Shown: positions 18,624 to 30,100 of the stretch, piece after piece
Position numbering within the stretch: position 1 is the stretch's first letter
How the letters are laid out: each line of letters starts with the position of its first letter
Assembly: GCF_004006295.1 (NCBI RefSeq)
Contig: NZ_CP026095.1
Location: 3,830,001 to 3,894,000, forward strand
Length of the DNA stretch: 64,000 nucleotides
Direction of reading: 5' to 3'
From: Peribacillus asahii
Lineage (GTDB): Bacteria > Bacillota > Bacilli > Bacillales > DSM-1321
Made by a program: the position numbers and the translations under genes
Notes under the pieces: generated by a model
What the model saw: only the letters and a program-made list of their open reading frames with translations
The model's database searches: none
What the model was told of the DNA's origin: nothing

Positions 18624-19427
18624 ATGATAAAAAAAGCCATCATACCTGCTGCCGGTTTTGGTACAAGGAGCCTACCAGTCACAAAAGTTATTCCAAAAGA
18701 GATGTTTCCTATCGGAGACAAGCCTTCTATCCAGTATGTCGTAGAAGAAGCCATTTCGGCTGGTATCGAGCAAATCTTAATCATTGTCTCGCGCTCCAAA
18801 AACTTAATCGTAGACTATTTTGATTATTCGTTAGAATTAGAAATGTTTCTAAAAAAAACAAATAAAGAGTTCTTATTACATCAATTAAACATCCCGGATA
18901 TTCAAATTGTTTATACTCGACAATCAGCTGCAAAAGGACTTGGTGATGCCATTCGTCTTGGGAAACATTTCGTAGGGAACGATGCGTTTGCCGTACTGCT
19001 TCCGGATGATATTATCGTTGGCGGCGGATTAAAAGAGTTAATAGACATATATGAGAAAAAAAATAGTCATGTGATTGGTTTAACAAAAGTAGAAGAGCAA
19101 TTTTTAAAAAATTATGGGGTCATTGATGGGAAACCTGCAGCTCCAGACCTCTATGAACTTGTAAATATTATAGAAAAACCGCAACAAAACGCCCCATCCA
19201 ACCTCGCTGTAGTCGGCCGTTATATATTTACCCCCGCCATTATGAAAGCGTTAGAAAACCTGGAGCCAGGCATTGGAGGAGAAATTCAATTAACAGATGC
19301 TATTAAAAAGGTCCTTCAAGAGGACAAGGGTTACGGAAAAGTCCTTTCAGGCACTAGATATGACATCGGATCAACAGCTGATTATCTCGCTTTACAAAAT
19401 TATGTATTTAATCAAAAACATGAATGA
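18624..19427 (+). CDS. ytdA: UTP-glucose-1-phosphate uridylyltransferase (YtdA/GalU family)
   Basis: 267 residues. The N-terminus has IPAAGFGTRSLPVTKVIPKEM, the nucleotidyltransferase loop with its conserved lysine. VLLPDDIIV carries the metal-binding aspartates, and IIEKPQQNAPSNLAVVGRYIF follows. It makes UDP-glucose from UTP and glucose-1-phosphate, feeding YtcA. It is slightly shorter than housekeeping GalU, as YtdA is in B. subtilis. AAGAAGG precedes the ATG. It is transcribed away from the coat operon and ends at a strong hairpin. Confidence 0.92.
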   Translation: MIKKAIIPAAGFGTRSLPVTKVIPKEMFPIGDKPSIQYVVEEAISAGIEQILIIVSRSKNLIVDYFDYSLELEMFLKKTNKEFLLHQLNIPDIQIVYTRQSAAKGLGDAIRLGKHFVGNDAFAVLLPDDIIVGGGLKELIDIYEKKNSHVIGLTKVEEQFLKNYGVIDGKPAAPDLYELVNIIEKPQQNAPSNLAVVGRYIFTPAIMKALENLEPGIGGEIQLTDAIKKVLQEDKGYGKVLSGTRYDIGSTADYLALQNYVFNQKHE

Positions 19428-19490
19428 ATTACGTTGATTCACTATAAATAATGCCCCTTCTACAAGACAAAAGCACCTCCAAAGCAGCTT

Positions 19491-19523
19491 TCCTGCCCCT
19501 TATCGTTGTGATAAGGGGCAGGA
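19491..19523. other. Perfect 14-bp hairpin between convergent ytdA and fxsA
   Basis: TCCTGCCCCTTATC, five bases, then its exact complement. It is followed by TGTTTATCTC, not a clean U-run, on the plus strand and by GCTTTGG on the other. It probably terminates or blocks both convergent transcripts by its stability, but it is not a textbook intrinsic terminator. Confidence 0.6.
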
Positions 19524-19577
19524 TGTTTATCTCTGCTTTAGAGATGCGATTTCATCAACTTATATTTATTTCTTAAG

Positions 19578-19970
19578 CTATTTATAACGAATAATATTGA
19601 CTCTTCCTCGATTCATTCTATTCATAATAAACCCAATAACAAGCGGTTTAAACAAATTGCGCGTCATTGGCAACAATAAAATAATTCCAATGATATCTGA
19701 TACAAAGCCAGGTAAGAGCAGAAAAACACCACCGATTAAAATACAGATGCCGTCGATGATTTCATGCCCTGGCATCGAACCATAGCGCATTTGCTCCTGC
19801 GCTTTACGCAATGTTTCTACTCCTTGTCGTTTCGCTAAAAACACACCGAATACGCCTGTAATGATTATCAAAAGAAGCGTTGGCCATATACCAATTAAAT
19901 GACCACTTAACAATAGGATGGCAATTTCAACGACCGGCAGCGCAATGAGTAAAAACAACATATATTTCAT
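19578..19970 (-). CDS. fxsA: Membrane protein FxsA
   Basis: About 130 residues. The ATG at 19970 is best spaced from TGGAGGA; another in-frame ATG is two codons upstream. It has three hydrophobic segments (4-20, 25-42, 70-95), with the family's PVVEIAILL and GVFGVFLAKRQG motifs and a basic tail. FxsA proteins are small cytoplasmic membrane proteins; in E. coli overexpression relieves phage T7 exclusion by F. The native role is unknown. It sits downstream of pyk, as in B. subtilis. Confidence 0.88.
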   Translation of the reverse strand: MKYMLFLLIALPVVEIAILLLSGHLIGIWPTLLLIIITGVFGVFLAKRQGVETLRKAQEQMRYGSMPGHEIIDGICILIGGVFLLLPGFVSDIIGIILLLPMTRNLFKPLVIGFIMNRMNRGRVNIIRYK

Positions 19971-20041
19971 GTACATTCCTCCAGCACAATGTATATACCT
20001 ACATTATACCTCCTATTACTCCAACAAGCGAAAATATCATA

Positions 20042-21802
20042 TTACAAAACGCGCGAATCTCCATCGTAAATAACGCCTCGGCTAGCATCTACTGTAATGC
20101 TTTGACCTTCTGTTAAAATCTTCGTTGCATCTTCCGCCCCAACAATAACCGGAATTCCAAGGTTAACCCCAACAACTGCAGCATGGCTCGTTAAACCGCC
20201 CTCTTCTGTAATTAACGCGGCACACTTTTCAATCGCCGGCATCATTTCGCGATCAGAGCCAATCGTTACTAATACAGAGCCTTCTGTTACTTTCTCCAAA
20301 GCTTCAGCCGCTGTTTTCGCAATGACAACATTTCCTTTCGCTGCTTTCCGTCCGATACCTTGTGCTTTTAATAAAGCATCTCCTAATAAATGAATTTTGA
20401 TTAAATTCGTCGTGCCCTTCTCACCGACTGGCACCCCTGCTGTAATCACAACCAAATCTCCATGAGATACCAAACCAGAATGTAAGCTTTCGTCAATGGC
20501 AATTTGAAGCATTTCATCTGTTGTATTCGCTCTAGGTCCCATTTGCGGATATACGCCCCAAACTAATGCTAAACGTCTTACAACATGCTCATGAGCTGTC
20601 ACCGCAATAATCGGTGCTTTCGGACGATACTTTGAAATCATGCGTGCTGTATGACCACTTTCTGTAGGCGTAATAATTGCGCCGACCTCTAAATTATGAG
20701 CAGTATGTGCTACAGATTGGCTAATAGCTTCTGTTACTTGATGTCGGTGAACTTTGCTTCTCTTTGATAAAATGTCACGGTAATTAAGCGCTGTCTCTGT
20801 ACGAGATGCAATATTATGCATCGTTTGAACAGCTTCAACAGGATACAGTCCAGCTGCTGTTTCTCCAGATAACATAATCGCATCTGTTCCATCAAAAATC
20901 GCATTAGCTACGTCACTAGCCTCTGCACGTGTAGGACGAGGGTTCCGCTGCATGGAGTCTAACATTTGCGTAGCTGTAATAACAGGCTTTCCAAGCTCAT
21001 TACATTTATGAATCAATTCCTTTTGCACAAGCGGTACTTCTTCTGCTGGAATTTCAACACCCAAATCACCACGCGCAACCATTAAACCGTCTGACACTTC
21101 TAAAATTTCATCAATACGGTCGACACCTTCTTGATTTTCAATTTTAGGAATAATATGAATGCGTGTGCCATCATTTTTCTGTAATAGTTCTCGTACTTCA
21201 AGTATGTCTGAAGCTCGGCGAACGAAAGAAGCTGCGATAAAGTCTACACCTTGTTCAATCCCAAACATAATATCTTGTTCGTCTTTTTCAGTAATACCCG
21301 GTAACTTTACAGACACACCTGGGACATTAACCCCTTTTTTATTTTTCAATGTACCGCTATTTAAAACTTTTGTATGTATTTCTTTTTCAACTTCATCAAT
21401 GTTTATAACTTCAAGACCAATTAAACCATCATCTAACAAAATTTTTGAACCTTCGGATACGTCATGAAGTAATCCTTCATATGTAATCGAGAATTTTTCT
21501 GGCGTTCCAAGCACTTCTGTCATTGAAATAGTGATAGTCGAACCAGCCTTTAATTCAATTGCATCATTCTCCATATTATGGGTGCGGATTTCCGGCCCTT
21601 TTGTATCTAATAAAATCGCTACATTTTTGCCTGTTTGCTTTTCAGCTTCACGGATATTACGAATTCTGACTGCATGCTCTTCATGATTACCATGGGAAAA
21701 GTTAAGCCTTGCTACATTCATTCCCCCTTCAATAAGCTGAATAAGCTTCTCTATACTTTCACTTGCTGGACCAATTGTACATACGATTTTCGTTTTACGC
21801 AT
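20042..21802 (-). CDS. pyk: Pyruvate kinase with C-terminal PEP-utiliser domain
   Basis: 586 residues from the ATG at 21802 (AAGGGGGTAAC before it). The catalytic barrel begins [13 protein letters not shown]. The active site has [12 protein letters not shown], and [13 protein letters not shown] carries the conserved Lys/Glu. The C-terminal extension has [14 protein letters not shown], the histidine motif of PEP-utilising enzymes found in Bacillus and Geobacillus Pyk. It makes pyruvate and ATP from PEP and ADP. It lies 34 bases after pfkA in the same operon. Confidence 0.97.
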   Translation of the reverse strand: MRKTKIVCTIGPASESIEKLIQLIEGGMNVARLNFSHGNHEEHAVRIRNIREAEKQTGKNVAILLDTKGPEIRTHNMENDAIELKAGSTITISMTEVLGTPEKFSITYEGLLHDVSEGSKILLDDGLIGLEVINIDEVEKEIHTKVLNSGTLKNKKGVNVPGVSVKLPGITEKDEQDIMFGIEQGVDFIAASFVRRASDILEVRELLQKNDGTRIHIIPKIENQEGVDRIDEILEVSDGLMVARGDLGVEIPAEEVPLVQKELIHKCNELGKPVITATQMLDSMQRNPRPTRAEASDVANAIFDGTDAIMLSGETAAGLYPVEAVQTMHNIASRTETALNYRDILSKRSKVHRHQVTEAISQSVAHTAHNLEVGAIITPTESGHTARMISKYRPKAPIIAVTAHEHVVRRLALVWGVYPQMGPRANTTDEMLQIAIDESLHSGLVSHGDLVVITAGVPVGEKGTTNLIKIHLLGDALLKAQGIGRKAAKGNVVIAKTAAEALEKVTEGSVLVTIGSDREMMPAIEKCAALITEEGGLTSHAAVVGVNLGIPVIVGAEDATKILTEGQSITVDASRGVIYDGDSRVL

Positions 21803-21836
21803 GATGATGTTACCCCCTTCATAATTCAAACAAGGA

Positions 21837-22832
<996 letters not shown>

Positions 22833-22865
22833 TTACTTAATCATTAATCGTAATGCTTTAAGCCT

Positions 22866-22894
22866 ACATTACTCTTAGCAGAAATTGAAGTCAA
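22866..22894 (-). promoter_or_regulatory. pfkA-pyk promoter
   Basis: On the minus strand TTGACT (22894-22889), 17 bases, then TAATGT (22871-22866), about 70 bases before the pfkA start. The rest of 22900-23130 contains a minor AAGGC/GCCTT hairpin near 22974 and no supported gene. Confidence 0.6.
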
Positions 22895-23131
22895 ACGAAA
22901 AAAGATTTACACGAAATTAAGAAAAGCAAAACCAGCTCGTTCAGATCAGATAAAAAACAGAAAAAATCCCCTCAAGGCGCTCTTTGCCTTTTGGTGACTC
23001 TTATCTTATTCACAGTGATTTAGCCGGCGAAGCTAGACAACAAAACGTGTCGAGAAGTTTCTTACTTATTTTTTTAAACAAGGCTGTATTAAATCAGCTT
23101 GTTAATCACACCCAGGCATACACAAAGCCTT

Positions 23132-23163
23132 AAAAAAAGACGTGCCGTCCAAGACGACACGCT
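23132..23163 (-). terminator. Terminator after accA
   Basis: On the minus strand GCGTGTCGTC pairs with GACGGCACGTC (one wobble) around TTGG and is followed by seven U residues. It starts within a few bases of the accA stop. Confidence 0.88.
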
Positions 23164-23167
23164 CCTA

Positions 23168-24178
23168 TTAATTAGTATATTGTTCTTCAACTTTTGTTTC
23201 CGTCACTGACTGTTGTTTCGTTTCAGTAAACGTATATTCACCAATTTTCTTGTATTTAACATACCGCTGATGAATAAGCTCTTCACTATCCAAAAGAAGA
23301 AGATCTTTGAGTGCGCGCTCTAAAACAGCTTGAATCGCCTCTGCTTGTTTATTCATATTCCGATGAGCGCCACCTTTAATCTCAGGAATAATTTCATCAA
23401 TTACACCTAAGCGATATAAATCTGGAGCTGTAATTTGCATCGATTCTGCAGCACGTTTTGCTTGAGTAGCATCTTTCCATAGAATAGATGCCGCTCCCTC
23501 AGGTGAAATAACCGAATATGTTGAATTCTCCAGCATATAAATACGATCACCCACACCAAGTGCTAAGGCGCCGCCACTTCCTCCTTCACCGATCACAACA
23601 CAAATAATAGGTACTTTTAATCCTGCCATTTCAAACAAATTCCGAGCAATTGCCTCACTTTGTCCTCGCTCTTCAGCTGCTTTACCTGGATAAGCTCCTT
23701 TTGTGTCAATAAAACAAATAATCGGACGACGGAATTTCTCCGCCTGTTTCATTAAGCGCAATGCTTTACGATAACCTTCTGGATGTGGCATCCCAAAGTT
23801 TCGACGAATATTTTCTTTCGTATCTTTTCCTCGTTGATGACCAATTACCGTCACTGGCTGTCCATTAAACTGTGCAATTCCGGCCACAATGGCCTCATCA
23901 TCTCCATAGCAACGGTCACCATGCAGTTCAATAAAGTTTTCGAAAATCAATGAAATATATTCAAGCGTTGTTGGTCGTGCCGGATGTCTGGCAATTTGAA
24001 CACGATCCCACGGCTTCATATTTTCATAAACATCATTTTCTAATTTCGCCAGGCGCTCTTCCAATTTGACAATCTCATTCGATAAATCAACATCGGCATG
24101 TTTCGTTAATTCTTTTAATTCTTCAATTTTACTGCGCAATTGATTGACTGGACGTTCAAATTCTAATTCACCAATCAT
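23168..24178 (-). CDS. accA: Acetyl-CoA carboxylase carboxyltransferase subunit alpha
   Basis: About 336 residues. The ATG at 24178 overlaps the accD stop (ATGA); a GTG two codons earlier (24184) is the alternative. The N-terminal coiled region ([16 protein letters not shown]) is followed by the carboxyltransferase fold with [31 protein letters not shown] and [16 protein letters not shown], the oxyanion glycine region. With AccD it transfers carboxyl from biotin to acetyl-CoA, giving malonyl-CoA. The C-terminus is slightly longer than in B. subtilis, ending in a polar tail. Confidence 0.96.
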   Translation of the reverse strand: MIGELEFERPVNQLRSKIEELKELTKHADVDLSNEIVKLEERLAKLENDVYENMKPWDRVQIARHPARPTTLEYISLIFENFIELHGDRCYGDDEAIVAGIAQFNGQPVTVIGHQRGKDTKENIRRNFGMPHPEGYRKALRLMKQAEKFRRPIICFIDTKGAYPGKAAEERGQSEAIARNLFEMAGLKVPIICVVIGEGGSGGALALGVGDRIYMLENSTYSVISPEGAASILWKDATQAKRAAESMQITAPDLYRLGVIDEIIPEIKGGAHRNMNKQAEAIQAVLERALKDLLLLDSEELIHQRYVKYKKIGEYTFTETKQQSVTETKVEEQYTN

Positions 24179-25038
24179 TGCCACTCACCACCTGGAGTAT
24201 GGATTTTAAGAATGGTCGTTAAGGTTTCTTTTAATTCCGTTCGCGAAACGACGGCATCCAATTGACCATGCTTTAATAGAAATTCCGCCGTTTGGAAATC
24301 TTCTGGCAACTCCTCACGAATGGTCTGCTCAATAATTCTTCGTCCAGCAAAACCAATTAACGCTCCTGGTTCAGCTAAATTAATATCGCCAAGTGAAGCA
24401 AAGCTTGCCGACACACCACCTGTTGTCGGGTGAGTCATAATTGAAATAATGAGTCCACCTTTATCGCTAAACATTTTTAAAGCCGCACTTGTTTTAGCCA
24501 TTTGCATTAAACTTAGTACGCCTTCTTGCATTCGGGCACCACCTGAAGCGGTAAAAATAATAAACGGAATATTCCGTTCAGCCGCTCGCTCAATAGCTCT
24601 TGTAATTTTTTCACCGACAACAGAACCCATACTCCCCATCCTGAAGTTAGAATCCATAATCGCCGCTGAAATTGTGTGCCTATTAATCGTACCTACTCCT
24701 GTCACGACCGCTTCGTTAATATTCGCTTTCTTTCGGTCTTTCTCTACTTTTTCAAGATAGTCCGGAAATTCAAGCGGGTTGACAGAAATCATTTCTTGAT
24801 CATATTCTGTAAAACTTCCCTCGTCAAACAAACTTGCAATTCTCTCAAAAGACGACATAGGGTGATGATATTCACAGTGCAGACATACTTTCTGATTCTT
24901 CACTAATTCTTTCGTATACATGATTTTTTTACAGTTGGGGCATTTGATCATAATCCCAGCCGGAACATCTTGCTGCTCACGGTCAACTGGAATTGTCGCA
25001 TACTTCTTCTTGGATTTTATAAATAGCTCTTTAAGCAA
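24175..25038 (-). CDS. accD: Acetyl-CoA carboxylase carboxyltransferase subunit beta
   Basis: 287 residues from a TTG at 25038 (GGGAGG eight bases earlier). The N-terminal zinc ribbon has [16 protein letters not shown] then CLHCEYH (about 33-55). The carboxyltransferase core has [20 protein letters not shown] and [15 protein letters not shown]. It pairs with AccA through a four-base ATGA overlap. It lies 89 bases after a GntR-type regulator gene. That gap contains FapR-like half-sites but no convincing promoter. Confidence 0.96.
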   Translation of the reverse strand: MLKELFIKSKKKYATIPVDREQQDVPAGIMIKCPNCKKIMYTKELVKNQKVCLHCEYHHPMSSFERIASLFDEGSFTEYDQEMISVNPLEFPDYLEKVEKDRKKANINEAVVTGVGTINRHTISAAIMDSNFRMGSMGSVVGEKITRAIERAAERNIPFIIFTASGGARMQEGVLSLMQMAKTSAALKMFSDKGGLIISIMTHPTTGGVSASFASLGDINLAEPGALIGFAGRRIIEQTIREELPEDFQTAEFLLKHGQLDAVVSRTELKETLTTILKIHTPGGEWQ

Positions 25039-25127
25039 GCTGGAATCCTCCCTTTACCGCCTAGTCTATGCATCGATCTTGTCCTAATACTGTATCAGAA
25101 TCGTACTAAAAACTGGGTAACATCTTG

Positions 25128-25757
25128 TCACTCGCTCTCCGACATATTTCTGATAAGCGATATATATGTTGCAACAACTTGATTTTCATCACGTTTTCTC
25201 ACATATTCAAGCAATGTTTCATATGCTTGCTTACTCACTTTCGTATCAGAAAAGGTCGATGCTTTTGCATAACTATTAACAATTCGCCAAATTCTCTCTA
25301 GTAACCGGTTACGATTACACATCGCAACTTGTAAGAAAAAATCTTCATCACTAAAATCGTTTTTTTCAGCCCAACGTATGAGTTGTTCAATCTCATCATC
25401 TATAGCATGGGCTATTATAACTCGTAAACAATCGATTTCGATTAGATTCCTCGTCTCTACTAGATCTTCATTTACTTTATTATTTTGTAAAAAAAAGGCT
25501 CCCAGAAGCTCTACTAATTTATGCTCCTGGAAATCTTTAATAAAAGTGCCTTCTCCACGTCTTGTTTCAATAAGCCCTAACAGCTCTAATGCACGTAACG
25601 CTTCTCGAACTGAAGAACGTCCAACAGCGAGCCGCTCTGAAAGTTCACGTTCTGAAGGAATTTTATCTCCTGGAAGCAGGCCATCTGCTTCAATCATAGT
25701 GCGCAGATTTTCTACTACATCAAGATAAACTTTGGAAGAGGAATGCCGCTTACTCAC
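25128..25757 (-). CDS. GntR/FadR-type regulator with FCD domain lacking metal-ligand histidines
   Basis: About 209 residues from the GTG at 25757, which is better spaced from GAGG than the TTG at 25766. The winged helix (about 10-75) has the FadR-class motif PSERELSERLAVGRSSVREA and GLIETRRGEGTFI. The all-helical C-terminal part matches FCD in layout. However, where FCD proteins have DxxFH the sequence is DEDFF, and the two later conserved histidines are tyrosines (QAYETLL, VATYISL). Loss of the metal site suggests a different ligand, perhaps an acyl-CoA; that is inference. The gene starts five bases after the malic enzyme stop and is followed by accDA. A matching palindrome lies at the malic enzyme promoter. 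Confidence 0.85.
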   Translation of the reverse strand: MSKRHSSSKVYLDVVENLRTMIEADGLLPGDKIPSERELSERLAVGRSSVREALRALELLGLIETRRGEGTFIKDFQEHKLVELLGAFFLQNNKVNEDLVETRNLIEIDCLRVIIAHAIDDEIEQLIRWAEKNDFSDEDFFLQVAMCNRNRLLERIWRIVNSYAKASTFSDTKVSKQAYETLLEYVRKRDENQVVATYISLIRNMSESE

Positions 25758-25762
25758 ATAAA

Positions 25763-27004
25763 TCAAGCCTCACTTTTTCCAATGAGGGCAAGCTTTCTTG
25801 TTTTAGCTTTTACTTCCTCCGGATCGATTTTAATTCTTGCTACACCTGTTTCCATTGCAGCTTTTGCTACCGCAGCTGCTACTTCAGGTGCCACTCGTTC
25901 ATCGAATGGTCTAGGAATTACATAATCCGGATGAAGCTCATGATCTTCTACTAAACCGGCAATCGCGTGAACAGCTGCTACCTTCATTTTCTCGTTAATA
26001 TGCGTTGCACGTACATCAAGCGCACCGCGGAAAATTCCTGGGAAAGCAAGCACATTATTTACTTGATTCGGGAAATCTGAGCGTCCCGTCCCAACCACTT
26101 TTGCACCTGCTGCTTTAGCGTCAGCCGGTAAAATTTCTGGATCAGGATTTGCCATCGCAAAAATAATCGGATCGACATTCATTGACTCAACCATCTCTTT
26201 GGTTAGTGCCCCTGCAGCAGAAACACCTATAAATACATCTGCCCCTTTGATTACATCTTCAAGTGAACCCCTCTTCTTATCACGATTTGTGACAAGTGCC
26301 ACTTGTTCTTTAATATCATTCATCCCTATTGTTCGGCCTTCGTAAATAGCACCCTTTGTATCGCACATAATAATGTCGCGTACACCATAGCTATAGAGCA
26401 ACTTAATAATCGCAATGCCCGCTGCCCCTGCACCATTTGCGACAATTTTAATTTCCGTCATTGATTTACCAACAACACGAAGGGCATTAACTAACCCTGC
26501 TACCGTCACAATCGCCGTTCCGTGCTGGTCATCATGAAAAATCGGAATATTTGTTTCTTTCTTCAATCTTTCTTCAATCTCAAAGCAATTTGGAGCGGCA
26601 ATATCCTCTAGATTCACTCCGCCAAATGTAGGTTCAAGTAGTTTTACAGTTTCTATAATTTTATCCACTTCAGTCGTTTTTAAACAAATCGGAAAAGCAT
26701 CGACTCCGGCAAAGCTTTTAAACAATAAAGCTTTCCCTTCCATAACAGGCATCGCAGCTTCAGGACCAATATTTCCAAGTCCAAGTACAGCCGTTCCATC
26801 GGAAACAACCGCTACGGTGTTTCCTTTCATCGTATAATCATATACGGTTTCTGGTTTTTCATAAATTTCTTTGCACGGCTCCGCTACACCAGGAGAGTAT
26901 GCCAAACTTAAATCCTCTGCATTTCGAACTGGTACTTTTGAAACCGTCTCTAACTTCCCTTGGTTTGTACGATGCATATGCAATGCTTGTTCTCTTAATG
27001 TCAA
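25763..27004 (-). CDS. ytsJ: NADP-type malic enzyme (YtsJ)
   Basis: 413 residues from the TTG at 27004, eight bases after AAGGAG; the GTG at 27013 abuts the ribosome site. The start then gives MTLREQALH, close to B. subtilis YtsJ. It decarboxylates malate to pyruvate; YtsJ prefers NADP. Motifs: LAYSPGVAEPCKEI; GNTVAVVSDGTAVLGLGNIG; CLKTTEVDKI; HDDQHGTAIV; and Rossmann ANGAGAAGIAI. It carries no phosphotransacetylase extension. It is first in an apparent operon with the GntR regulator and accDA, linking NADPH and pyruvate supply to fatty acid synthesis. Confidence 0.94.
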   Translation of the reverse strand: MTLREQALHMHRTNQGKLETVSKVPVRNAEDLSLAYSPGVAEPCKEIYEKPETVYDYTMKGNTVAVVSDGTAVLGLGNIGPEAAMPVMEGKALLFKSFAGVDAFPICLKTTEVDKIIETVKLLEPTFGGVNLEDIAAPNCFEIEERLKKETNIPIFHDDQHGTAIVTVAGLVNALRVVGKSMTEIKIVANGAGAAGIAIIKLLYSYGVRDIIMCDTKGAIYEGRTIGMNDIKEQVALVTNRDKKRGSLEDVIKGADVFIGVSAAGALTKEMVESMNVDPIIFAMANPDPEILPADAKAAGAKVVGTGRSDFPNQVNNVLAFPGIFRGALDVRATHINEKMKVAAVHAIAGLVEDHELHPDYVIPRPFDERVAPEVAAAVAKAAMETGVARIKIDPEEVKAKTRKLALIGKSEA

Positions 27005-27054
27005 TGTTCTCACTCCTTGAACTAATTAGGCAATAATCAAAAAGTACGAACTTA

Positions 27055-27079
27055 ATTGGTCAGACCACACTGGTCTACT
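27055..27079. promoter_or_regulatory. FadR/PdhR-like operator at the malic enzyme promoter
   Basis: The plus strand reads AATTGGTCAGACCA (27054-27067), containing the perfect palindrome TGGTC-A-GACCA, and overlapping it AGACCA-CAC-TGGTCT (27063-27077). The left half matches AATTGGT-N3-ACCAATT, the site type of PdhR and LldR, which are FCD-class GntR proteins. It lies a few bases downstream of the -10, where bound protein would block initiation. The linked GntR gene is the obvious candidate. Confidence 0.6.
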
Positions 27080-27084
27080 TAATC

Positions 27085-27112
27085 ATTCTAACATAACTAT
27101 GACCATTGTAAA
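27085..27112 (-). promoter_or_regulatory. Promoter of malic enzyme operon
   Basis: TTTACA (27112-27107), 16 bases, then TAGAAT (27090-27085) on the minus strand, beginning four bases past the dnaE stop codon. No terminator separates dnaE from ytsJ, so readthrough from dnaE is also expected. Confidence 0.55.
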
Positions 27113-27115
27113 CAG

Positions 27116-30100
27116 TCAGTCTCTCTTCAGGATGACATTTCCATTTCCAACAATGTCAATTAACCGATTATGTAGACGGTCATTAGGCTGAACCCAATCC
27201 CATAGAGATAGCTGTACATAACGATTTTCCCGTTCGTAGTAAAGCATTACTTTTGTTTTGCCATTATGTTGTAATAAGATTTTTTTAATTTGTAATAAGA
27301 TATCTTTTGTTTGCTTATCGCTTTCTATTTTTATAAAAAGGGTTCCTGTTTCTTCGCCTGCCAGTTGCTTAGCTTCATCGATTGAATAGATTTGTTGGAC
27401 ATTTAGTTGAAGCTTTCCATCGCGTTCTTCCAATGTACCTTGTAACATGACTATTGCATTTGTTTGAATTGTTTCAGCAAACTGTCGATAACTATTCGGA
27501 AAAACAACAGCTTCTAAATCGCCGTCTTCGTCGCTAATAGTCAGAAAAGCCATCATCTCTCCTTTTTTCGTCCGAATAGTCTTCACTGCCGAAATATAGA
27601 CACCCAGCAATGCCTTTGCTTCTTTCTTTCTTGTCGCTTCTTCAATCGATATACAGCCAAAATGCTTAAATAGCTTTTGATAACTGCTCACCGGATGATT
27701 AGATAAATAGAGACCTAGTACGTTTTTTTCAAACTGCAGCTTGTCTTCTAAACGAATTGGCTCTACTTCAACATACTTAGGTTTCAGTGAAAATTCTCCA
27801 TCCACCAATAAATCCAGCAAATCTTCATTTGGCTTTACTAACTCTGCATGATGAAGAGCGACATCAAGGCTAGCTAAAAGCGTTGCTCGGTCACGACCAA
27901 ACTCATCAAAGGCACCTGAATGGATGAGCACCTCCAACACTTTACGAGTGACAATTTTTCCGGAAACACGTAAGCAGAAGTCAAACAAATCACTGAATCT
28001 CCCATTGCGACGTGCCGAGAAAATCTCACGTAAAACGGTTCTTCCTATTCCTTTAATAGCTCCAAGACTATATTGAATGCCATCTTGTCGGGCTATAAAC
28101 GGATAAGTACTACGATTAATAGAAGGCGATTGAATCATCATCCCTTTTTTCTTAGCCTCGCGAACATATTGAGCAATTTTATCCTCATTTCCGATGGCGG
28201 AAGTCATTAACGCTGCCATGAAATGAGCCGGATAATTCGCTTTTAAATAGGCTAATTGATAAGCAATGACACTATAAGCAACCGCATGACTTCGATTAAA
28301 ACCATAGTTTGCAAAGCGAACAATTAAATTATATATGCTCGAAGCGATTTTGTCAGAATAACCTTTATTTTTCGCACCGATAACAAAATGATTTCGCTCT
28401 TTATCTAAAATTTCCTTCTTTTTTTTTGAAACTGCTCGACGTAATAAGTCGGCCTCTCCCAGTGAAAATCCTGCAAGTTTAGAAGCAATTTGTATAATTT
28501 GCTCTTGATACACGATAACACCATACGTTGACTCAAGAATTTCCTGTAAATCTGGATGATGGTAATCAATTGGAGCTAATCCATGTTTTCTCTCAATAAA
28601 TTGAGGGATATTCTCCATCGGTCCCGGCCGGTACAAGGCATTGACTGCGACAATATCTTCAAAGTGCGTTGGTTTTAACTTAACAAGCACTTTGCGAATC
28701 CCCTCTGATTCAAACTGAAACACACCTGTCGTTTCACCTTTACTAAACAACGTAAAAGTGTCCTGATCATCCATCGGGATTTTCACTAAATCAATTTTCT
28801 CACCTGTGCCTTTTTCAATACTGGTTAAAATCTGTTCCATGAGCGTTAAGTTCCGTAAACCGAGGAAATCCATTTTTAAGAGGCCTATTTCCTCAAGAAG
28901 ATCCATCGGAAATTGTGTTAAATAGATACCGGCATGTCCCGTTTGAATAGGGATAATGTCCGTAAGCGGTATATCGCTAATAATGACACCCGCTGCATGG
29001 GTAGACGTGTGCCTTGGCAATCCTTCCAGCTTCATTGCAATTGAGAAAAGCATTTGATAACGCTCGTTTTCTTGAACAAATGCTTGAAGGCGCTTAGATT
29101 CTTGATAAGCTTCCTTTAATGTGATGCCCAATCGATTGGGCATCATTTTCGATAATGTTTCCTGCTCTTTTGAATCTAGGCCGAAAACTCGGCCTGTATC
29201 GCGCAACGCTGCTTTGGCTGCCATCGTTCCAAACGTAATAATTTGCGCTACATGAAGTTCACCATATTTTTGGACAACATATTCAATAACTTCTTCACGG
29301 CGATGATCTGGAAAATCAATATCAATATCCGGCATCGTCACTCGCTCTGGATTTAAAAACCGCTCAAAAAGAAGAGAGTGCTCAATCGGGTCGACATTGG
29401 TGATTTGCAATACATACGCCACCATAGATCCCGCTGCTGACCCCCGCCCCGGTCCCGTTAAAATTTGATTTTCTCTTGCGAACTTCATAAAGTCCCATAC
29501 AATCAAGAAGTAATCGCTGAATTTCATCCGTTTAATTACATCTAATTCATAGCGCAGCCGCTCTTCATACTGTGGAGATGGTTGGGATTTCCTCTTTTTC
29601 AACCCTTTAAAACAAATAGCTTCTAACATCTCATCACTAGAAACACCCTGATTAGTTGGATATTTCGGCAAAAGCGCACGCTGAAATGAGAGATTGACCT
29701 GACATTGTGCCGTAATATATTGCGTATTTTGTAACTCCTCTCCTTTATCCGCAAAAAGCTCTAGCATCTCTTCCATGCTTTTTAAATAAAATTGCCGGGA
29801 AGGTAATACTTGTCGCTCTTCATCATCCATCTTATGCCCAGTGCCAACAGCTAGCAGCACTTCTTGAGCCAGTGCATCATCCTTCTCTAAATAATAAACT
29901 GGATTCGTTACAACCACTTTTATACCCATTTCTCGAGCTAACTGCTCCACCGCTGTGTTCCGTTGGTCCTCCCCCTGTATTTGAAGGCGTTGAATAGAGA
30001 CATAAAATTGCTGAGGCCCGAACAGATCGAGAAACTGTTTTGCTTCCTCTTTCGCTTCCTCAGTCTTTCCCTCTTCAAGCAAGCTTTCTATTTTTCCGTC

